From Acidobacteriota bacterium (GTDB lineage Bacteria > Acidobacteriota > Terriglobia > Terriglobales > Acidobacteriaceae): 55,424 nucleotides of DNA. The translations under genes and the position numbers were made by a program. The stretch's first letter is position 1. Every line of letters begins with the position of its first letter. The notes below the pieces were generated by a model. It was given only the letters and a program-made list of their open reading frames with translations. It was not told where the DNA came from and did no database searches. The DNA lies in assembly GCA_031296105.1 (NCBI GenBank), contig JARLGJ010000025.1, positions 1 to 55,424 of the forward strand, written 5' to 3'. Below, piece after piece: positions 35,387 to 46,189 of this stretch.

Positions 35387-38297
35387 ATGACGAATGGGAC
35401 GATGGCACCTGACTTGCAGAGGAAGACGTGGACGAGACTCGCGCCCGGGTCCATGACTCCACCAGCGCAAGCGCCGTTGCTCATGACGAAGGAAGCTCAA
35501 GTCCGGTTTGCTGCCATTCTTTTTGGCGTGTTGACGCTCACGGCCGTTCTGTTTGCATGGATCAACTTCCAGAAGGAGCGGCAGTTTTCGACTCCGACAG
35601 ACGGCGTGTGGTGGGTCGAGTCGCATGGGCAGATGACGGCGCGGCGGGTCACGGCGCTCGGTCCTGGCGACCAGGGCGGCGTGAAGACAGGAGACGTACT
35701 GCTGGCCGTGGGCGGCGCGCCGGTGCACAACAACGCCGGCATCATGCGCCAGATGTACCGCACCGGCGTGTGGACCAAGCTTAATTACACTCTGGCGCGC
35801 GGCAACGTCACGCTGGACGTGCCGGTAATCTTGCAACCGGTGGACAAGAGCCTGAACCAGGGACTGCGGCTGATTGCGCTGGTGTACCTGGGCATTGGCA
35901 TCTACGTTTTGCTGCGACGCTGGACGGCGCCGAAGGCGGGGCACTTCTACCTGTTCTGCCTGGTCTCTTTCATTTTTTACTCTTTCAAATTCACCGGCAA
36001 GCTGAACCAGTTTGACTGGACGATTTACTGGAGCAACGTGGTGGCCGGCATGTTGCAGCCGGCCATGTTCCTGCACTTCGCACTGACCTTCCCGCAGCGC
36101 AAGGCCTTCCTGCAAAGACATCTGTGGGTGCTGGGCGCGGTGTACCTGCCCGGCACCCTGCTGCTGGCGTTCTGGGTGCTGCTGGTAAAGGCCGCCGAAC
36201 CCACGGGGCTTCTGCTGTGGAACCTGGACGCCATGCAGATGGCCTACCTGGCCCTCTACTTCCTGGCGGCGACGTTTGTGCTGTGGCACACCTACCTGCG
36301 GGCGCACACTCCCATACTGCGGCAGCAGATGAAGTGGGTCACGCGCGGCACCTTCCTGGCGGTGGTTCCCTTCACCGTGTTCTACGTGGTGCCATTCCTG
36401 GCCGGGCAGGCGCCCACGGTGACCATGAAGATCAGCGTGCTGTCGCTGGTGTTTTTGCCGCTGACCTTTGGCTACGCCATTGTGCGCTACCGCCTCATGG
36501 ACGTGGACCTGATCTTCAAGCGCGGCATGGCTTACACCATTGCCGCGGGCGCCATTGCCGGCGTTTACTTTGTGGCCGTCGGCGTTACGGCGGAGCTGTT
36601 CCACAAGAACTTCCCCAGCACCGGTCCCAGCGGGCTGGTAGTAGCCATCGTGGTCACGTCGCTGCTGTTCGATCCCATCAAGAACTGGACGCGCGAACGC
36701 ATTGACCGCCTCTTCTACCGCAAGCGCTACGACTACCGCCGCACGCTCATCGAGTTCGGCCGCGACCTGAACAGCGAGCGCGACCTGAGCACCATGCTGG
36801 AAGCCATTCTGGAGCGCATTCAGCGCACGCTGCTGGTGGACCGCATTGCCGTGTTCCTGGCCACGGATGACGGACGGGGCTTTGTGCTGGCGCAGTCCAG
36901 CGGCATCATGCCGCTGATGGAGGGACTCGACCTCAGCTTCCTGAAGGGCGAGCGGCCGGAGTTCCTGGAAGGCCATCTGTTCTTCGACAACACGCACCAG
37001 GCGGTGCGCGAAGAACCGGCGGCACAGGAGACCATACGCATCCTGGACCTGAACTACTACATTCCCTGCACGGTCATGAGCCGCACCATCGCCATGCTTG
37101 GACTGGGCAAGACGAGCGAGGGCGACTTCCTGAGCAGTGAGGACGTGGAGTTGCTGGAGACTCTGGCGGGCTACATCGGCATTGCGCTGCAGAACGCGCG
37201 CCTGTACGCCAGCCTGGAAGAGAAGGCGCAGGAGTACGAACGGCTCAAGGAGTTCAACGAGAACATCGTCGAGTCGATCAACGTGGGCGTCTTTGCCGTG
37301 GACCTGCAGAACAAGATTGAGTCGTGGAATTCGCAGATGGAAGTGATGTACGCGCTGCCGCGCCTGGAGGCGATCGGCAAATCAATCCACGACGTGCTGC
37401 CCGAGGCCTTCGGCGACGAGTTCTTCCGCGTGCGCGATTATCCTGGCATTCACAACCTGTACAAGTTCCGCCTGGGCACCACGGCCGGCGACACGCGCAC
37501 GGTGAACATTGCCATTGCCCCGCTGGTAAGCAAGGATTACAGCGTGGTGGGCCGCCTGGTGATTGTGGATGACATTACCGAGCGCATCGGCCTGGAGCAG
37601 CAACTGGCGCAAGCGGACAAGATGTCTTCCATCGGCCTGCTGGCCGCCGGCGTGGCGCACGAGGTGAACACGCCGCTGGCCGTCATCAGCAGCTACGCGC
37701 AGTTGCTGGCCAAGCAGTTGCAAGGCGACGAGAAGCGCAGCGAGCTTCTGGACAAAATCACCAAGCAGACGTTCCGCGCCTCGGAGATCGTCAACAACCT
37801 GCTGAATTTCTCGCGCACCAGCGGCACCGAATTCGGCAACGTGAACCTGAACCGGGTAATTCACGACACGCTGGCGCTGCTGGAGCACCAGTTCAAAACG
37901 GCGCGCATCAAGGTGGTGGGAGAGCTGGACAACTCCCTGCCGGAAATTCACGGCAACCAGGGAAAGTTGCAGCAGGTGTTTCTGAATCTGTTCCTGAACG
38001 CCAAGGATGCCATGCCGCAGGGCGGCACGCTGACGGTACACACCACGCACGATCACGGCGTGCGCGTGTTGGTTTCGGACACCGGCACGGGCATTGCCGC
38101 CGAGCACATTCACCGCATCTACGATCCATTTTTTACCACCAAGACCCGCACTAAAACCGGCGGCAGCGGCACCGGACTGGGCTTGGCCGTGACCTACGGA
38201 ATCATCCAGGAACACGCGGGCAAGATTCATGTGGAGAGCGCCCTGGGCAAGGGCACGAATTTCATCATGGAGTTTCCGATGACCAGAAAGGCAGTAC

Positions 38298-38305
<8 letters not shown>
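35387..38305 (+). CDS. Membrane sensor histidine kinase: PDZ, multi-TM, GAF, PAS, HisKA, HATPase
   Basis: This is the sensor of a two-component pair with the next gene. Counting from ATG 35387 (972 residues), the order is: a membrane helix (about 40-60); a PDZ-like domain (about 72-150, ALGPGDQGGVKTGDVLLAVG); about seven membrane helices (160-440); a GAF domain (465-605); a PAS domain (625-740, GVFAVDLQNKIESWNSQ); the HisKA box GVAHEVNTPLAV with phospho-acceptor His758; and the ATPase N-box NLFLNAKDAMPQGG with DTGTGIAAEHIHRIYDPFFT. A sigma-54 promoter overlaps codons 6-11. If it is used, the true start is ATG 35453 or ATG 35483, and both keep every domain. The gene overlaps the regulator by eight bases. 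Confidence 0.92.
35403..35418 (+). promoter_or_regulatory. Consensus sigma-54 (RpoN) promoter
   Basis: TGGCAC (35403-35408), five bases, then TTGCA (35414-35418) match the -24/-12 consensus, and GG to GC spacing is exactly ten. It lies inside the 5' end of the kinase reading frame. Transcription would begin near 35429, upstream of ATG codons at 35453 and 35483. The operon encodes an NtrC-type activator, so autoregulation is plausible. Confidence 0.65.
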
Positions 38306-39731
<1,426 letters not shown>

Positions 39732-39821
39732 GGATGCAGGGCACGCGCGGCAATGGCGCGCGCACTTTGATATAGTCATTGCAAGAATCAGGTTCTTCCG
39801 CTACTGAGGCGCCGGGCAGAA

Positions 39822-40601
39822 ATGAATTTTTCGCTGACGGATTGGATCAAGAAGAACGTGCTGGCGGTGCAGGAATACGCCCTGCTCGCCGTGCGCTCTC
39901 TGCGCAATCTCTTCACCGGCCCGCGCTACCTGGGTGACACCCTGCAACAGGCGGACATCATCGGCGTGGGTTCGCTGCCCATCGTGGTGCTCACCGGCTT
40001 CTTCCTGGGCGCGGTGCTGGCCCTGCAAAGCGCCAACTCGCTGGCGCGCTTCGGTGGCCTCAGCTTTACCGGGCAGCTTGTCTCGCTCAGCATGGTGCGC
40101 GAGATCGGGCCCGTGCTGACCGGGCTGATGGTGGCAGGACGCAGCGCCACCGGCATGGCCAGCGAACTGGGTTCGATGGTGGTGACCGAGCAGATCGACG
40201 CCATGCGCGCCTTGGGCACCGATCCCAGCAAAAAGCTGGTTACGCCGCGCGTGGTCTCCACGGTGATCATGCTGGTGATGCTGACCGTGATCTCCGACCT
40301 GTTTTCCATGGCCGGCGGCGCAACCGTGGCGGTCTTTATGTTGCGCCTGGACGGCAATCAGTACTGGTCCACCGCCTGGCAATCCCTGGGCCTGGGCGAC
40401 ATTGTGATGGGTCTTTTAAAGCCCTTCGTCTTCGGCTTCATCATCTCCACCATTGGCTGCTACTACGGCATGAGCGCGAAGGGCGGCACGCAGGGCGTGG
40501 GCCGCGCCACCACGCAGGCCATGGTGAGCGCCAGCGTAGTGCTGGTGGTGACCGACTTGTTCATCACCCAGTTGCTGCTGACGTTCTTCCCCTTCAAATA
40601 A
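39822..40601 (+). CDS. mlaE: MlaE-family ABC permease
   Basis: This is the inner-membrane permease of an Mla-type phospholipid transport system. The 259-residue protein has about five or six membrane helices and the conserved string EIGPVLTGLMVAGRSATGMA, followed by ELGSMVVTEQIDAMRALGTD and PRVVSTVIMLVMLTVISDLF, all diagnostic of MlaE/YrbE. A TATAGT element lies upstream near 39770. The MlaF ATPase gene starts three bases after the stop. The two-component pair upstream ends 90 bases before it, so co-regulation is possible. Confidence 0.93.
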   Translation: MNFSLTDWIKKNVLAVQEYALLAVRSLRNLFTGPRYLGDTLQQADIIGVGSLPIVVLTGFFLGAVLALQSANSLARFGGLSFTGQLVSLSMVREIGPVLTGLMVAGRSATGMASELGSMVVTEQIDAMRALGTDPSKKLVTPRVVSTVIMLVMLTVISDLFSMAGGATVAVFMLRLDGNQYWSTAWQSLGLGDIVMGLLKPFVFGFIISTIGCYYGMSAKGGTQGVGRATTQAMVSASVVLVVTDLFITQLLLTFFPFK

Positions 40602-40604
40602 CCC

Positions 40605-41420
40605 ATGAACAGCGCGCCGCAAAGTCCGCAGCCGGTCATCGTCTTTGACGATGTCTCCATCGCGTTCGACGATAAAGTGGTGCTCAAGAACCTCTCGTTC
40701 ACCCTCTACCACGGGCAGACGAAGGTGCTGTTCGGCGTGGCCGGCACGGGCAAAACGCTGATTCTGAAACTGGCGATGGGACTGCTGAAGCCCGACAGCG
40801 GGCGCATCACGGTGCTGGGCGAGGATGTAACCGCCATGCGCGAGCGCGACCTCTTCGCCTTGCGCCGGAAGATTGGCATGGTCTTCCAGGAGAGCGCACT
40901 GTTCGACTCGCTGAACGTGGAGGACAACGTCGGCTTCCGTCTGCTGGAGGAGCATGTTGCCGCCGCGGAGATGTCCGAACGCGTGCGTGAAGCGCTGCGC
41001 TTTGTGGAGTTGGAACACACGGTGAAGCTGGCGCCCTCGGAGCTGTCCGGCGGCATGAGGCGTCGAGTGGCCATTGCGCGGGCCATCATCGCGAACCCCG
41101 CGCTGCTGCTGTACGATTCACCCACCGCCGGACTCGATCCCGTAACCTCGACCACGATCATCGAGCTGCTGGTAAAGCAACGCGATGCTTACCAGGTGAG
41201 CGCCTTGATGGTGACGCATCGTCTGCAGGACGCCTTTGTGATGGCCACCCACGCCTACGACGCGGCGCAGGGGAAAATGGTTCTCGTGCCGCGTGAACGC
41301 AACTGGGACTCGCGCACCAGCTTCCTGGTGCTGCGCGACGGCGAAAAGATTTTTGAGGGCAGCGCCGAGGAAATTGCCAACTCCGAAGACGCTTACATCC
41401 GCGAATATCTGACGCCGTAA
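40605..41420 (+). CDS. mlaF: MlaF-type ABC ATP-binding protein
   Basis: This is the ATPase partner of MlaE in lipid transport between the membranes. The 271-residue protein has Walker A in FGVAGTGKTLILKLAMG, which carries GVAGTGKT where most ATPases have G-x-S-G-x-GK-S/T. It also has FQESALFDSLNVEDNVGFRL (Q-loop, typical of MlaF), signature LSGGMRRRVAIARAI, Walker B ALLLYDSPTAGLDP and H-loop VTHRLQDAF. Walker B has Ser where the catalytic Glu usually stands, so ATP hydrolysis could be affected. No mlaD gene follows; the stop lies 22 bases from the convergent murG stop. Confidence 0.9.
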   Translation: MNSAPQSPQPVIVFDDVSIAFDDKVVLKNLSFTLYHGQTKVLFGVAGTGKTLILKLAMGLLKPDSGRITVLGEDVTAMRERDLFALRRKIGMVFQESALFDSLNVEDNVGFRLLEEHVAAAEMSERVREALRFVELEHTVKLAPSELSGGMRRRVAIARAIIANPALLLYDSPTAGLDPVTSTTIIELLVKQRDAYQVSALMVTHRLQDAFVMATHAYDAAQGKMVLVPRERNWDSRTSFLVLRDGEKIFEGSAEEIANSEDAYIREYLTP

Positions 41421-41442
41421 ATTCTAAACAAGCAAAACTTGG

Positions 41443-42501
41443 TTAACGATTGGCAGCCGCAATGGCCATGCGCGCGAGGTGCGCCGCAGCGTCGGGATGT
41501 GCCAACTGACGCGACCGCGAGCCCATCTGTGCCATGCGCCCGGGCGAGGCCAGAAGGGCCGCGACTTCCTCCACAAAACGCGCGGGAGTTAAATCGTTTT
41601 CAGGTATGAGCAGCGCCGCGCCCTGCGAGGCCAGCAATTCGGCATTGCGCAACTGATGGTCATCGGCGGCGCCGGGGAACGGAACGAAGAGCGCGCACTT
41701 CCCTGCCGCAGCGATCTCGGCCACGGTGGAGGCCCCGGAGCGGCAGACGATCAGGTCGGCATCGGCGAAGCTCTGCGCCATGTCGTCAATGAACGCGCTC
41801 ACTTCGACCGGAATCTTGCTCGCTGCGTAGGCGGCTTTTACTTCCTCAAATTCGCGCGGGCCCGTCTGGTGCACAATGCGCAGGCCAGGGACACGTTGCA
41901 AAAGCGCGGCGGCACTCTCACACAGAATGCGGTTCAAGGCGCGCGCGCCCTGGCTGCCGCCGAAAGCCAGCAACGACGGTGCGGGGGATTTGCGCGGCGG
42001 AAGATTGAAGAACGCGGGCCGCACCGGAATGCCCGTCACCTCATGGCGCGGGAACCACTTGCCAGCCTGTTCGAACTGCACGCCGGCGTTGGCGGCAAAG
42101 CGCGCCACCTTGCGATTGGCGAAGCCCGGCACCACGTTCGGCTCAAAGAGCACCACGGGAATGCGCAACAGCACGGCGGCCATGGTGGCGGGACCGGCGG
42201 CGTATCCTCCGACGCCGATGACCACATGAGTGCCAAAGCCAAGCAAAACGCGGGCCGCGGAGAGGATCGAAATGGGCAGACGCAGCATGGTGCGCAGGCG
42301 CGTCATCAGGCTCACGCGATTCAGCGCACCGACGTTGACCAGGTAGAGAGGGTAGCCGGCCTGCGGCACCAGGCGCGTTTCAATGCCGCGCGTGGTGCCG
42401 ACGAAGGCAACTTTATGTCCAGCGGCGCGCAGCTCATTGGCCACGGCCAGGGCGGGAATGACGTGTCCGCCGGTGCCTCCACCGGCCAGAATAATCTTCA
42501 T
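41443..42501 (-). CDS. murG: MurG, lipid II synthase (GlcNAc transferase)
   Basis: MurG adds GlcNAc from UDP-GlcNAc to lipid I on the inner face of the membrane, giving lipid II. The 352-residue GT28 enzyme has the N-terminal loop ILAGGGTGGHVIPALAVA, GVGGYAAGPATMAAVLLRIP, LLAFGGSQGARALNRIL and the C-terminal donor-site region CRSGASTVAEIAAAGKCALF with VPFPGAADDHQLRNAE. The start overlaps the ftsW stop by one base (TGATG). It is the last gene of the cell-wall cluster; no murC or ftsQ follows. Confidence 0.97.
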   Translation of the reverse strand: MKIILAGGGTGGHVIPALAVANELRAAGHKVAFVGTTRGIETRLVPQAGYPLYLVNVGALNRVSLMTRLRTMLRLPISILSAARVLLGFGTHVVIGVGGYAAGPATMAAVLLRIPVVLFEPNVVPGFANRKVARFAANAGVQFEQAGKWFPRHEVTGIPVRPAFFNLPPRKSPAPSLLAFGGSQGARALNRILCESAAALLQRVPGLRIVHQTGPREFEEVKAAYAASKIPVEVSAFIDDMAQSFADADLIVCRSGASTVAEIAAAGKCALFVPFPGAADDHQLRNAELLASQGAALLIPENDLTPARFVEEVAALLASPGRMAQMGSRSRQLAHPDAAAHLARMAIAAANR

Positions 42502-43592
42502 CAGTCAGTTTGCTGCGTGATGTTGAGCAAGACTCCCACGCAGGCAAGAGTCACAATGATGGACGATCCGCCGTAAGAGATGAACGGCAGCGGAATGCCC
42601 TTGGTGGGCAGCAGAGCCAGCACCACGCTGATGTTGAAGAAGGCCTGGATGCCGATCATGGCGGTGATGCCAACGGCCAGCAGACGGGCAAAGTTGTCGT
42701 GCGTGTTCCAGGCGGCGCGCAGGCCTCGGAAGCAGAAGAAGGCGAAGGCCGCCACAAAGAGAATGGCACCGATCAAGCCCAGTTCCTCACTGACCACGGC
42801 GAAGATGAAGTCCGTCTGCGGCTCGGGCAGGTAGAAGAGTTTTTGCTTGCCTTCCATCAGTCCCTGCCCGGTCAGCCCGCCGGTGCCCACGGCAATCAAG
42901 GACTGGATGATGTGGAAGCCGGCGCCCTGCGGATCGGCAAACGGATTGATGAAGGCCACCATGCGGCGCGCGCGCCAGGCAGTGCGGAACAACAGCACGT
43001 ACATGGGTGGAATGGCCAGCAGCACCGCGTAGAGAAAATACTTACCCTCCATGCCGCAGATGAACAGCACGGCCATGGTGATGAAGGCGCACGTCATGGC
43101 CGTGCCCAGATCCGGCTGCGCCACAATCAGCAGACAGAACGTCAACGTGGGCACAATGGCGGGCAGAATGGTGTGGCGCAGGTCGGTGATGGAGCGCAGG
43201 CGGCTCTCCAGAAAATGCGCCAGGAACAGGATGATGGCCGGCTTGGCCAGTTCCGAGGGTTGAAAGGAGAAGAAGCCCAGCTTGATCCAGCGGTGCGTGT
43301 TGTGCGAACGATCCAGCAGGAAGACCGCAAGCAGCAGAACGGACGTGACGCCCAGGGTGACGAACACCAGACCCTGCCGGTTGAGCTTGCGGTAGTCCAG
43401 GTTCATGAGAGCGAACATGGCCACCATCCCAATAAGAGCGAATACGCTCTGCTTGGCGAGGAAGGCCGTCTCCGAACCGTACTTTGCCTTGGCCACAATG
43501 GCCGACGCGCTGAAGACCATGACGAGTCCGGCGAAGACCAATAACAAGGTCACGCCGAACAGCCAACGGTCCGCACTGACGCGCTTGGCCAA
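42501..43592 (-). CDS. ftsW: FtsW, SEDS-family septal peptidoglycan glycosyltransferase
   Basis: FtsW polymerises septal peptidoglycan with FtsI. The 363-residue SEDS protein has about ten membrane helices with THRWIKLGFFSFQPSELAKP, FHIIQSLIAVGTGGLTGQGL, PEPQTDFIFAVVSEELG and PLPFISYGGSS. It is assigned as FtsW and not RodA by its place between murD and murG. Its start is immediately before the murD stop region with no gap, which supports operon translation. Confidence 0.96.
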   Translation of the reverse strand: MAKRVSADRWLFGVTLLLVFAGLVMVFSASAIVAKAKYGSETAFLAKQSVFALIGMVAMFALMNLDYRKLNRQGLVFVTLGVTSVLLLAVFLLDRSHNTHRWIKLGFFSFQPSELAKPAIILFLAHFLESRLRSITDLRHTILPAIVPTLTFCLLIVAQPDLGTAMTCAFITMAVLFICGMEGKYFLYAVLLAIPPMYVLLFRTAWRARRMVAFINPFADPQGAGFHIIQSLIAVGTGGLTGQGLMEGKQKLFYLPEPQTDFIFAVVSEELGLIGAILFVAAFAFFCFRGLRAAWNTHDNFARLLAVGITAMIGIQAFFNISVVLALLPTKGIPLPFISYGGSSIIVTLACVGVLLNITQQTD

Positions 43593-44978
43593 TTAGCGGC
43601 TCCCTCCCGGTGCGGGCGAAGCCGACTGCAACGCCGCCAGGGACTGCACAAGCTGCTTGAAGACGCGCCCGCGCTCCTCGTAGCTGTTGAACTGATCGAA
43701 GCTGGCGCAGGCCGGAGCCAGCAGCACGATGTCGCCCGCAACGGCCTGGTCCGCGGCCTTGCGCACGGCAGAGTCGAGCGTAACGGCCGCAGTGATGGGC
43801 ACGGTGCCGGCGATCTGCTGCTCAATCTTTGCCGCGGCGGCGCCAATGGTATACACGCGCTTCACGCGGGCGCGCAGCAGGTCATTCAGTTCCGTATAAT
43901 CGCTACCCTTGTCCTTGCCGCCGAGAATCAGATGAATGTTGCCCGGGAACGACTCCAGCGCCTTGAGGGTGGCGTCCACGTTGGTGGCCTTGGAGTCATT
44001 GAAGTACTCGACGCCGCGCAAGGTGGCCACGTACTCTAGACGATGCTCGACGGCGCGGAATTCCTTGACCGCGCGGCGAATCGCAACCGGCTCAATGCCG
44101 GCGGCCATGCCCATGGCCACGGCCGCAAGTACGTTCTCCACGTTGTGCGCGCCCTTCAAGGATATTTCCGAGAGCGGCAGGACGATCTCTTCGTGTCCGT
44201 TGCGATAGATGATTTCATCATTGCGCACAAACGCGCCGCGCTCCACCTCATGCAGGCGGCTGAACCAGAGCACCTGTGCCTTCAGGCTCGCACCCAGCTT
44301 GTGCGTCACGTCGTTATCGGCGTTGAGCACCGCAAAATCTTCCGCGGTCTGATTCTCAAAGATGCGCGCCTTGGCCGCGATGTAGTTCTCCATCGAGCCA
44401 TGGCGGTCGAGGTGGTCCGGCGTGATGTTGAGGATGGCCGCGATGTGCGGATGGAAGCTCTCGATGGATTCAAGCTGGAAGCTGGAAATTTCCAGCACCA
44501 CCCAGGTATCAGTGGACGAGTGCTCGACAAAGGTGATGGCCGGCGTGCCGATGTTGCCGCCCACCAGCGTCTTGTGTCCGCCGCTGGCGACGATCTCGCC
44601 GGTGAGCGTGGTGGTGGTCGTCTTACCGTTGGAGCCGGTGATGGCTATGACGTGGCCGTCGAGGAAGCGCGCGGTCAGCTCGATTTCGCCGATGACGGGA
44701 ATGCCCAGGCGGCGCGCGTGCTGCAAGGGCGCAACCTCATTGGGCACGCCGGGGCTGACCACGATGAGATCCTGGTCGCGGAAGGTGCGCTCGCCATGCT
44801 TGCCGGTTTCCACGGTGATGCCGCGGTCGAGCAGCGCGGGAATCTCCGTGCGCAACAGTTCCTCGCTCTTGGCGTCACTGACCGTAACGCGGGCGCCGCG
44901 TGACGCCAGGAACAATGCGCTGGCCACGCCGGACTTGCCCAGTCCCACCACCAATACCCGTTTGCCTTTGACGTCCAT
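43593..44978 (-). CDS. murD: MurD, UDP-MurNAc-L-Ala:D-Glu ligase
   Basis: MurD adds D-glutamate to UDP-MurNAc-L-alanine in the cytoplasm, using ATP. The 461-residue Mur ligase has the N-terminal Rossmann-like VLVVGLGKSGVASALFLASR, ATP loop ITGSNGKTTTTTLTGEIV, LEISSFQLESIESFHP, ILNITPDHLDRHGSMENY, and the C-terminal ligase domain with VEYFNDSKATNVDATLKALE and ILGGKDKGSDY. It is followed directly by ftsW and lies 35 bases after mraY. Confidence 0.97.
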   Translation of the reverse strand: MDVKGKRVLVVGLGKSGVASALFLASRGARVTVSDAKSEELLRTEIPALLDRGITVETGKHGERTFRDQDLIVVSPGVPNEVAPLQHARRLGIPVIGEIELTARFLDGHVIAITGSNGKTTTTTLTGEIVASGGHKTLVGGNIGTPAITFVEHSSTDTWVVLEISSFQLESIESFHPHIAAILNITPDHLDRHGSMENYIAAKARIFENQTAEDFAVLNADNDVTHKLGASLKAQVLWFSRLHEVERGAFVRNDEIIYRNGHEEIVLPLSEISLKGAHNVENVLAAVAMGMAAGIEPVAIRRAVKEFRAVEHRLEYVATLRGVEYFNDSKATNVDATLKALESFPGNIHLILGGKDKGSDYTELNDLLRARVKRVYTIGAAAAKIEQQIAGTVPITAAVTLDSAVRKAADQAVAGDIVLLAPACASFDQFNSYEERGRVFKQLVQSLAALQSASPAPGGSR

Positions 44979-45013
44979 GAGAGCCTTCCTGCATTGAGCT
45001 GTGTCTCTCTAAG

Positions 45014-46153
45014 TTACCGCAATTTCAGCGTGGTGAGGGCGAACAATGCAAAGATCAGCGACAGTATCCAGAAGCGCACGATCACCTTGGACTCCGACCA
45101 GCCGAGCTGCTCGAAGTGATGGTGAATCGGCGCCATCAAAAACACGCGCTTGCCCCGCATTTTATACGAGCCCACCTGGATGATCACCGACAACGCCTCG
45201 ATCACGAAGATGCCGCCGATGAAGGGCAGCAAAAGCTCCTGCTTGATGATGACCGCAATGGTGCCAATGGCGCCGCCCAGGGCCAGAGAGCCCACGTCGC
45301 CCATGAAGACCTCCGCCGGATGCGTGTTGTACCAGAGAAAGCCGATGGAAGCGCCGACCATGGCTCCGCAAAAAATCGTCAGCTCACCGACCATGGGCAT
45401 CTTCTGCAATTCAAGATAATCGCTGAAGACCGAGTGGCCACTGAGGTAAGTAAGCACGGTCAGCGCGCCGGCGGCAATCAGCGTGCAACCGATGGCCAGG
45501 CCGTCGAGTCCGTCGGTCAGGTTCACCGCGTTGGACGAGCCGACGAGCACAAAAATCACGAAGATGATGAACGGCAGAAACGCGATGGGCCATAGATGCG
45601 GAATGTGCATCAGGGAGGTCACCACCAGGTCCGGACGGACGCGCTTGAGGAACGGCACCATCAGGTGGGTGGAGTATTCGCCGCTGGCCTGCATCATGAT
45701 GAGGAAGATGGCAACCAGAAAGCTCACTAGCGTTTGGAAGAGCAATTTGCTGCGCCCGTTGAGGCCAAGGTTCTGCTTGTGCACGACCTTCAGATAGTCG
45801 TCGGCAAAGCCAATGGCCGCGAAGCCCAGGGTGGAAAGCACGGCGAGCCACACGAAAGGATTCGAGAGGTCGCTCCACAACACGGTGGGCAGCAGAATGC
45901 TGACTACGATGAGCAGTCCGCCCATCGTGGGCGTGCCGGCTTTTTTCTGATGCGAGCGCGGGCCTTCCTCGCGGATGTACTGGCCGATCTGAAATTCGCG
46001 CAGACGGCGGATGACCGCCGGGCCGATGATGAGCGCCATGAACATCGCCGTAAGGCTGGCAAAGGCCGTGCGGAACGTCAGGTAGCGGAAGATCCTGAAC
46101 GGACCCAGGTTGAAGTGCCGGAAGATGTACGAATATAAGAGCCAGTAAAGCAA
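45014..46153 (-). CDS. mraY: MraY, phospho-MurNAc-pentapeptide translocase
   Basis: MraY transfers phospho-MurNAc-pentapeptide to undecaprenyl phosphate to form lipid I. The 379-residue polytopic protein has about ten membrane helices. Family motifs are GTPTMGGLLIV, FADDYLKVVHKQNLGLNGRS with the Asp pair, VNLTDGLDGLAIG, EVFMGDVGSLALGG and the histidine loop MAPIHHHFEQLGWSESKVIV. It lies between murF and murD, in the order conserved in many bacteria. Confidence 0.97.
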   Translation of the reverse strand: MLYWLLYSYIFRHFNLGPFRIFRYLTFRTAFASLTAMFMALIIGPAVIRRLREFQIGQYIREEGPRSHQKKAGTPTMGGLLIVVSILLPTVLWSDLSNPFVWLAVLSTLGFAAIGFADDYLKVVHKQNLGLNGRSKLLFQTLVSFLVAIFLIMMQASGEYSTHLMVPFLKRVRPDLVVTSLMHIPHLWPIAFLPFIIFVIFVLVGSSNAVNLTDGLDGLAIGCTLIAAGALTVLTYLSGHSVFSDYLELQKMPMVGELTIFCGAMVGASIGFLWYNTHPAEVFMGDVGSLALGGAIGTIAVIIKQELLLPFIGGIFVIEALSVIIQVGSYKMRGKRVFLMAPIHHHFEQLGWSESKVIVRFWILSLIFALFALTTLKLR

Positions 46154-46189
46154 ACCGTTCCTCGATCCTTGTGCGGCTTGGGGCCGCGG

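Noticed and set aside
39750..39821. Sigma-54 promoter for mlaE driven by the upstream regulator
   Set aside because: GGCAC- and TGGCG-like strings occur, but none has the GG-N10-GC spacing; a TATAGT element is more likely.
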